This document shows positions 54,186 to 57,057 of a stretch of 57,057 nucleotides of DNA, piece after piece. A program made the translations under genes and the position numbers. Each line of letters starts with the position of its first letter. Position 1 is the stretch's first letter. This stretch comes from Candidatus Helarchaeota archaeon (GTDB lineage: Archaea; Asgardarchaeota; Lokiarchaeia; Helarchaeales; HEL-GB-A): NCBI GenBank assembly GCA_013375455.1, contig JABXJT010000025.1, forward strand, positions 1 to 57,057. Direction: 5' to 3'. Below the pieces are notes generated by a model, which was not told the origin of the DNA, searched no databases, and was given only the letters and a program-made list of their open reading frames with translations.

Positions 54186-56705
54186 ATGGAGCGCACATTT
54201 CATACTCCACGAAAGGCGGTCAGAGAGACGGATACGGTAGAGAATGGTTTGGTGCAGGAGCCATCCCCCACTCCGCCGACTCGGACACTCACGGTCACGC
54301 GGAAATTCGGATTAAAACCTCGCGACAAGGCGAAAATCATCACGCCGAGAACTTTTGCCCGCTTCGAGAAGATCGCGAACCGCATGATTCGCGCAGGAGC
54401 ATCCCTCCCCGACTCATTATTTGAACGAGAGGGGCTTCCAGCGGCTAAAGACTTCTATGATGAAGTGCGAAAGACGCCCTCAATGGACGCCCTCTGGCAA
54501 CGGCGTAAAGGAACTCCTTCTCCATTAAACGAGAGGGCGTGGCGCTGTGCTGCCCAGCACGCTTATTTCTCCATTCGGAATCATAAAACACAAGTACTCC
54601 TCCTGCGTCATCTCGTGGGGATCTTGCAACCCCTCCCAAATCTGACAATGTTCTTTGCCTCAGATTTCCCACAACAGGAAGTTTTTGACGCAGTCTACGC
54701 GGGGTTGTATCACAGTGGCATAAAAATGACAAAAGGGCAGTTCTCCCGCGTTTATCTCGGCAACACCCTGCGCTGGGTGCGAAACCTACTGAAGCGCGGC
54801 TTCCATACAAAATACATGCAACTCGTGGTTGATAGTTTCAAGACCCTTCCCAATCCCCCGCACCTAGCGGTAGAAATAGCACGCTGGTTCACTCGCGACA
54901 TGACTAAATTCCTCAAATCCTACCTGCGCATCCTTTCAGGGCGGATGACGTGGTTCGTGAAGCGCGTGTTGAACTCCTCCCGGAGAACATTGCCCTCCGG
55001 TGGTTCAGGTTTGGGTTCCTCAATCACCAAAATTCTGGCGAAAAACAGATTAAGCATTAAAAATGTAGGGATCAAGGGCTGGGGGAAAGTGCGAAAGCAA
55101 TGGCGGGACGGTGCGTTGCAAGCCCTCCAGCAAAAACTGGGGGGAATTGATATTGGAGCTCTTGCCAACCACGCAGTGAAGGAGGCGCGAGCTGGGTTGT
55201 CGCCAGAGCGAATAATAAAGCTGTTGTTCAACTTCCGCCCAAACAGGATGAAGCTCGGCGCGGGCGACCTGATGGAGTTCAAGGCGTTCCTCGTGAAGTG
55301 TGCCATTAATGAAATTGAGCATCGGCTCATCACTTTCTTGAAACCGCGCCTCGTACCAACCATCCAGCAGGTATTAACTGCCTTACAAGGGGCATCGCGT
55401 GGCTGGGTACAACTGCCCCAATTTAAAAAACAGAGCATCCCCTTTGGGGTGGATGATAGGCGGGTTTACAGGGATGCTGACCTCCAAGATTTATACATAC
55501 TGGCGCTCCAAGAGCAAGGAGTGACGATGGAGGAAATCGTGCGGAAATTAATCAAAAAGTTACCCAAACAGTGGAGAGAGAACCCCAAAACCGTGGCGAA
55601 AATCCGTAAAGGTGTTGAAGAATTAATAAAACATGACGAGGAAACCCATTGGCTTGAAAAAATAAAGAAGCGGAAAGCACCGATTCGCCTCCAGCTTCGG
55701 CTAGAGAGGGGCAACCCGATGTGGTTCGAGCTGAAAACGCCGAAACGGTTCCTGAAACTAGTACAAGCGGGTTACGCCCCGCAGAAAGCCACGCTCCTGA
55801 AGAAAGCGGGCGGCGGTCTCATCCTCGCCCTCCCCTTTGAGAAAGAAGTACCGCGGAGTCAGTGCCTCGAGCCATCTGACCTCCCTCAGATGCAAGATCC
55901 CACGGCGGGATTGGACTTGGGGTTGAAGACGCTGGCGGTACTCAGCATTGGCAAGGGGGATCAGACCGGGCTGGAGGCGTGGGGGCAAGCGGGGCGTGAG
56001 ATCGCGCGGTACTTCATTGACCAGAAGGAGCTCCTCGAAAAGCGAAGCGAGTGGTTCAAATCAAACGCGAAAAAAGCAACCATCCCTAATCCCAAAAAAA
56101 TCAAACATCCGAACTATAAGGGGCGACTCGTGACACTTCAACGCGCGGCAAGCGCTTACCAAGCCGAGCGGGACGCGTATCGGAACGCGCTCCGTGAGCG
56201 CGGAATCAATCATCGGCACGCCCGGAAATTCTTCGATCTGAACCGCAACGTGAAACATATTTGGCGTAATGTACACAATCTCCACGAAGAGTTGGCACGG
56301 CAGGTGGCAACCCGCGTCATCGCCGCCTGTAAATACCATCGCGTGCGCGTGCTCCGGATGGAAGACTTGCGCTGGGCGAAGCACGCCCGCAAGCAAAAGG
56401 CAGGGTACTTCCTCGCGACGTGGCAGATCCACTGGTTCTTCGGCCAGATTCAAGAACATATCGCTGACCTTGCGCCGCGCAAGGGGCTCTTCGTGGAATG
56501 GGTCATCGCCAAGCACACCTCAAAACGCTGTTCGAGATGCGGTAAACTAGGGCAACGCAAAGGGAAAATCTTTAAATGCCCGCACTGTGGGTTCCAATTA
56601 GATTCAGACCTCAATGCCGCGCGAAACATTCGCGTCGCCCCCCGTTCAGACATTCCCCCTTCGCTATATGCGTTGGCGGGCGGGAGTCCGTCCCTCCCCC
56701 AATAA
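54186..56705 (+). CDS. Large TnpB/Cas12-like RuvC nuclease
   Basis: From the ATG at 54186 the protein has 839 residues; the frame is open further up to a TTG at 53997, but G+C content rises sharply at the ATG. The C-terminal third is a complete TnpB-type nuclease: RuvC I GLDLGLKTLAVLSI (D577), RuvC II VRVLRMEDLRW (E726), a zinc finger (CSRCGK and CPHCGF: C782, C785, C798, C801) and RuvC III DSDLNAARNI (D808). Before it lies a beta segment like the wedge domain (IRLQLRLERGNPMWFELK). The N-terminal 400-odd residues are helical and basic and match nothing I recognise. TnpB proteins are usually near 400 residues, so this one is in the size range of Cas12. No CRISPR array or TnpA gene is seen nearby. 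Confidence 0.85.
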   Translation: MERTFHTPRKAVRETDTVENGLVQEPSPTPPTRTLTVTRKFGLKPRDKAKIITPRTFARFEKIANRMIRAGASLPDSLFEREGLPAAKDFYDEVRKTPSMDALWQRRKGTPSPLNERAWRCAAQHAYFSIRNHKTQVLLLRHLVGILQPLPNLTMFFASDFPQQEVFDAVYAGLYHSGIKMTKGQFSRVYLGNTLRWVRNLLKRGFHTKYMQLVVDSFKTLPNPPHLAVEIARWFTRDMTKFLKSYLRILSGRMTWFVKRVLNSSRRTLPSGGSGLGSSITKILAKNRLSIKNVGIKGWGKVRKQWRDGALQALQQKLGGIDIGALANHAVKEARAGLSPERIIKLLFNFRPNRMKLGAGDLMEFKAFLVKCAINEIEHRLITFLKPRLVPTIQQVLTALQGASRGWVQLPQFKKQSIPFGVDDRRVYRDADLQDLYILALQEQGVTMEEIVRKLIKKLPKQWRENPKTVAKIRKGVEELIKHDEETHWLEKIKKRKAPIRLQLRLERGNPMWFELKTPKRFLKLVQAGYAPQKATLLKKAGGGLILALPFEKEVPRSQCLEPSDLPQMQDPTAGLDLGLKTLAVLSIGKGDQTGLEAWGQAGREIARYFIDQKELLEKRSEWFKSNAKKATIPNPKKIKHPNYKGRLVTLQRAASAYQAERDAYRNALRERGINHRHARKFFDLNRNVKHIWRNVHNLHEELARQVATRVIAACKYHRVRVLRMEDLRWAKHARKQKAGYFLATWQIHWFFGQIQEHIADLAPRKGLFVEWVIAKHTSKRCSRCGKLGQRKGKIFKCPHCGFQLDSDLNAARNIRVAPRSDIPPSLYALAGGSPSLPQ

Positions 56706-56754
56706 GTTAAATACTTATTGGACATAAGTTGACAAATGTCCGAGTTTGTCCAAC
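56699..56754 (+). ncRNA. Candidate right-end hairpins / omega-RNA scaffold of the TnpB-like element
   Basis: Two hairpins follow each other at the 3' end of the nuclease gene. The first has perfect 9-base arms, CCAATAAGT (56699-56707) and ACTTATTGG (56713-56721), with a 5-base loop, and spans the stop codon. The second pairs GTTGACAAA (56728-56736) with TTTGTCCAAC (56745-56754), one bulged base, with an 8-base loop. In IS200/IS605 elements the guide (omega) RNA comes from the end of tnpB and the right end and carries adjoining host sequence as guide. The structure and position fit; transcription is not shown. A plain terminator is the alternative. Confidence 0.5.
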
Positions 56755-56776
56755 TTTGCAGGACGGTGCAGGGTAA

Positions 56777-57057
56777 ATGAATGATGATAAAAAAGAAAAA
56801 ATCCTCCTAAAAGGAAGACCTGTTGTACCAGGTATTAAAAAAGGAAGGGCATTAGTATTGACGCGTTCGTTTAGTGCCTTTGGAGGAATAAATCCTTTTA
56901 CTTCAAAGATTATTGAACCAAGGCATCCTCAAAAAGGTGAGCTGGTTAAGAAAAAGATTCTGATCTTTCCTAATGGGAAGGGTTCTTCAGGCTTTTCCTT
57001 ATTTTTCCACATGTTGGGCCTTACAGATAACGCTCCAAGGGCAATGATAATAAACAG
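56777..57057 (+). CDS. Phosphomevalonate dehydratase small subunit (aconitase X swivel domain), 3' end outside window
   Basis: The frame opens at ATG 56777 and runs to the window edge (93 full codons). The sequence KGRPVVPGIKKGRALVLTRS, then FGGINPFTSKIIEPRHPQKG, ILIFPNGKGSSGFSLF and the end ..NAPRAMIIN match the DUF126/AcnX swivel domain, the small partner of the large subunit at 48727-50010. The Ser in the GKGSS motif is a known conserved site of this domain. It begins 71 bases after the stop of the TnpB-like gene and just after its hairpins. With no clear TATA box seen in that gap, its promoter after the insertion is uncertain. Confidence 0.88.
   Translation, partial: MNDDKKEKILLKGRPVVPGIKKGRALVLTRSFSAFGGINPFTSKIIEPRHPQKGELVKKKILIFPNGKGSSGFSLFFHMLGLTDNAPRAMIIN

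Noticed and set aside
50248..56774. GCAGGGT at both ends of the inserted segment as a target-site duplication
   Set aside because: A 7-base match between two regions of several hundred bases is expected by chance, and the left copy lies well inside the noncoding region, not at a clear boundary.
50011..57057. CRISPR array to accompany the Cas12-like nuclease
   Set aside because: No repeated 24-40 base unit with regular spacers was seen here or elsewhere in the window; the only regular array is the 42-bp tandem repeat, which has no spacers.

Overview
The window looks like chromosomal DNA of an Asgard-type archaeon. Evidence: archaeal lipid and isoprenoid genes (a tetraether-lipid-synthase-like radical SAM enzyme at 7190-8911; both subunits of an aconitase-X type phosphomevalonate dehydratase at 48727-50010 and from 56777), TATA-box promoters, A+T-rich intergenic DNA, and several eukaryote-like signature families: a Ras/Rab-like GTPase (10045-10563), a V4R-roadblock fusion (21125-22036), a ubiquitin-like/ThiS-like protein ending in Gly-Gly (18463-18702), a membrane-anchored protein with a RING-like zinc module (12938-13684) and a Get3/ArsA ATPase (20026-20964). 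No rRNA, tRNA or CRISPR array was recognised. Nothing was computed beyond reading the sequence; homology statements rest on motif recognition.

Layout. 1-6.8 kb: end of an unknown gene, a DMT-type transporter, an acyl-CoA dehydrogenase, then a two-gene unit of a subtilisin-like protease and a LysM protein. 6.9-9.6 kb: tes-like radical SAM gene and a small downstream gene, divided from a winged-helix regulator by a palindrome-rich spacer. 10-15.4 kb: small GTPase, DUF362 ferredoxin, methyltransferase, RING-like membrane protein, TPR-like solenoid protein. 15.5-20 kb: a GH78 alpha-L-rhamnosidase, then the Ubl plus an unknown basic 431-residue protein. 20-27.2 kb: Get3-like ATPase, V4R-roadblock protein, and an operon of a STAND/AAA ATPase with a 1050-residue coiled-coil protein. 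27.4-35.2 kb: four proteins sharing one architecture, seven membrane helices followed by a longin/roadblock-like C-terminal domain, in two tandem pairs, interrupted by an M28-like membrane protein with altered active-site residues, a Lys-rich coiled-coil protein and GalT. 35.2-44.5 kb: FAD oxidoreductase, small 4-TM protein, IlvD/Edd dehydratase, and a 1.86-kilo-residue surface protein whose start is preceded by four exact-period 42-bp repeats. 45-48.7 kb: gamma-carbonic-anhydrase-like protein, a truncated duplicate of the nearby isoaspartyl methyltransferase gene, and several small zinc-ribbon proteins.

The most striking part is 50.0-56.8 kb. The large and small subunits of phosphomevalonate dehydratase, normally adjacent in archaea, are separated here by about 6.8 kb carrying a nuclease-NACHT-HEAT (NLR-like) protein and, divergently, a G+C-rich TnpB/Cas12-like RuvC nuclease of about 839 residues (twice normal TnpB size) with two strong hairpins at its 3' end resembling an IS605-type right end/omega-RNA scaffold. 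I read this as a mobile defence-type insertion. Other candidates for undescribed systems are the 7TM-longin-like quartet and the Ubl/431-residue gene pair.
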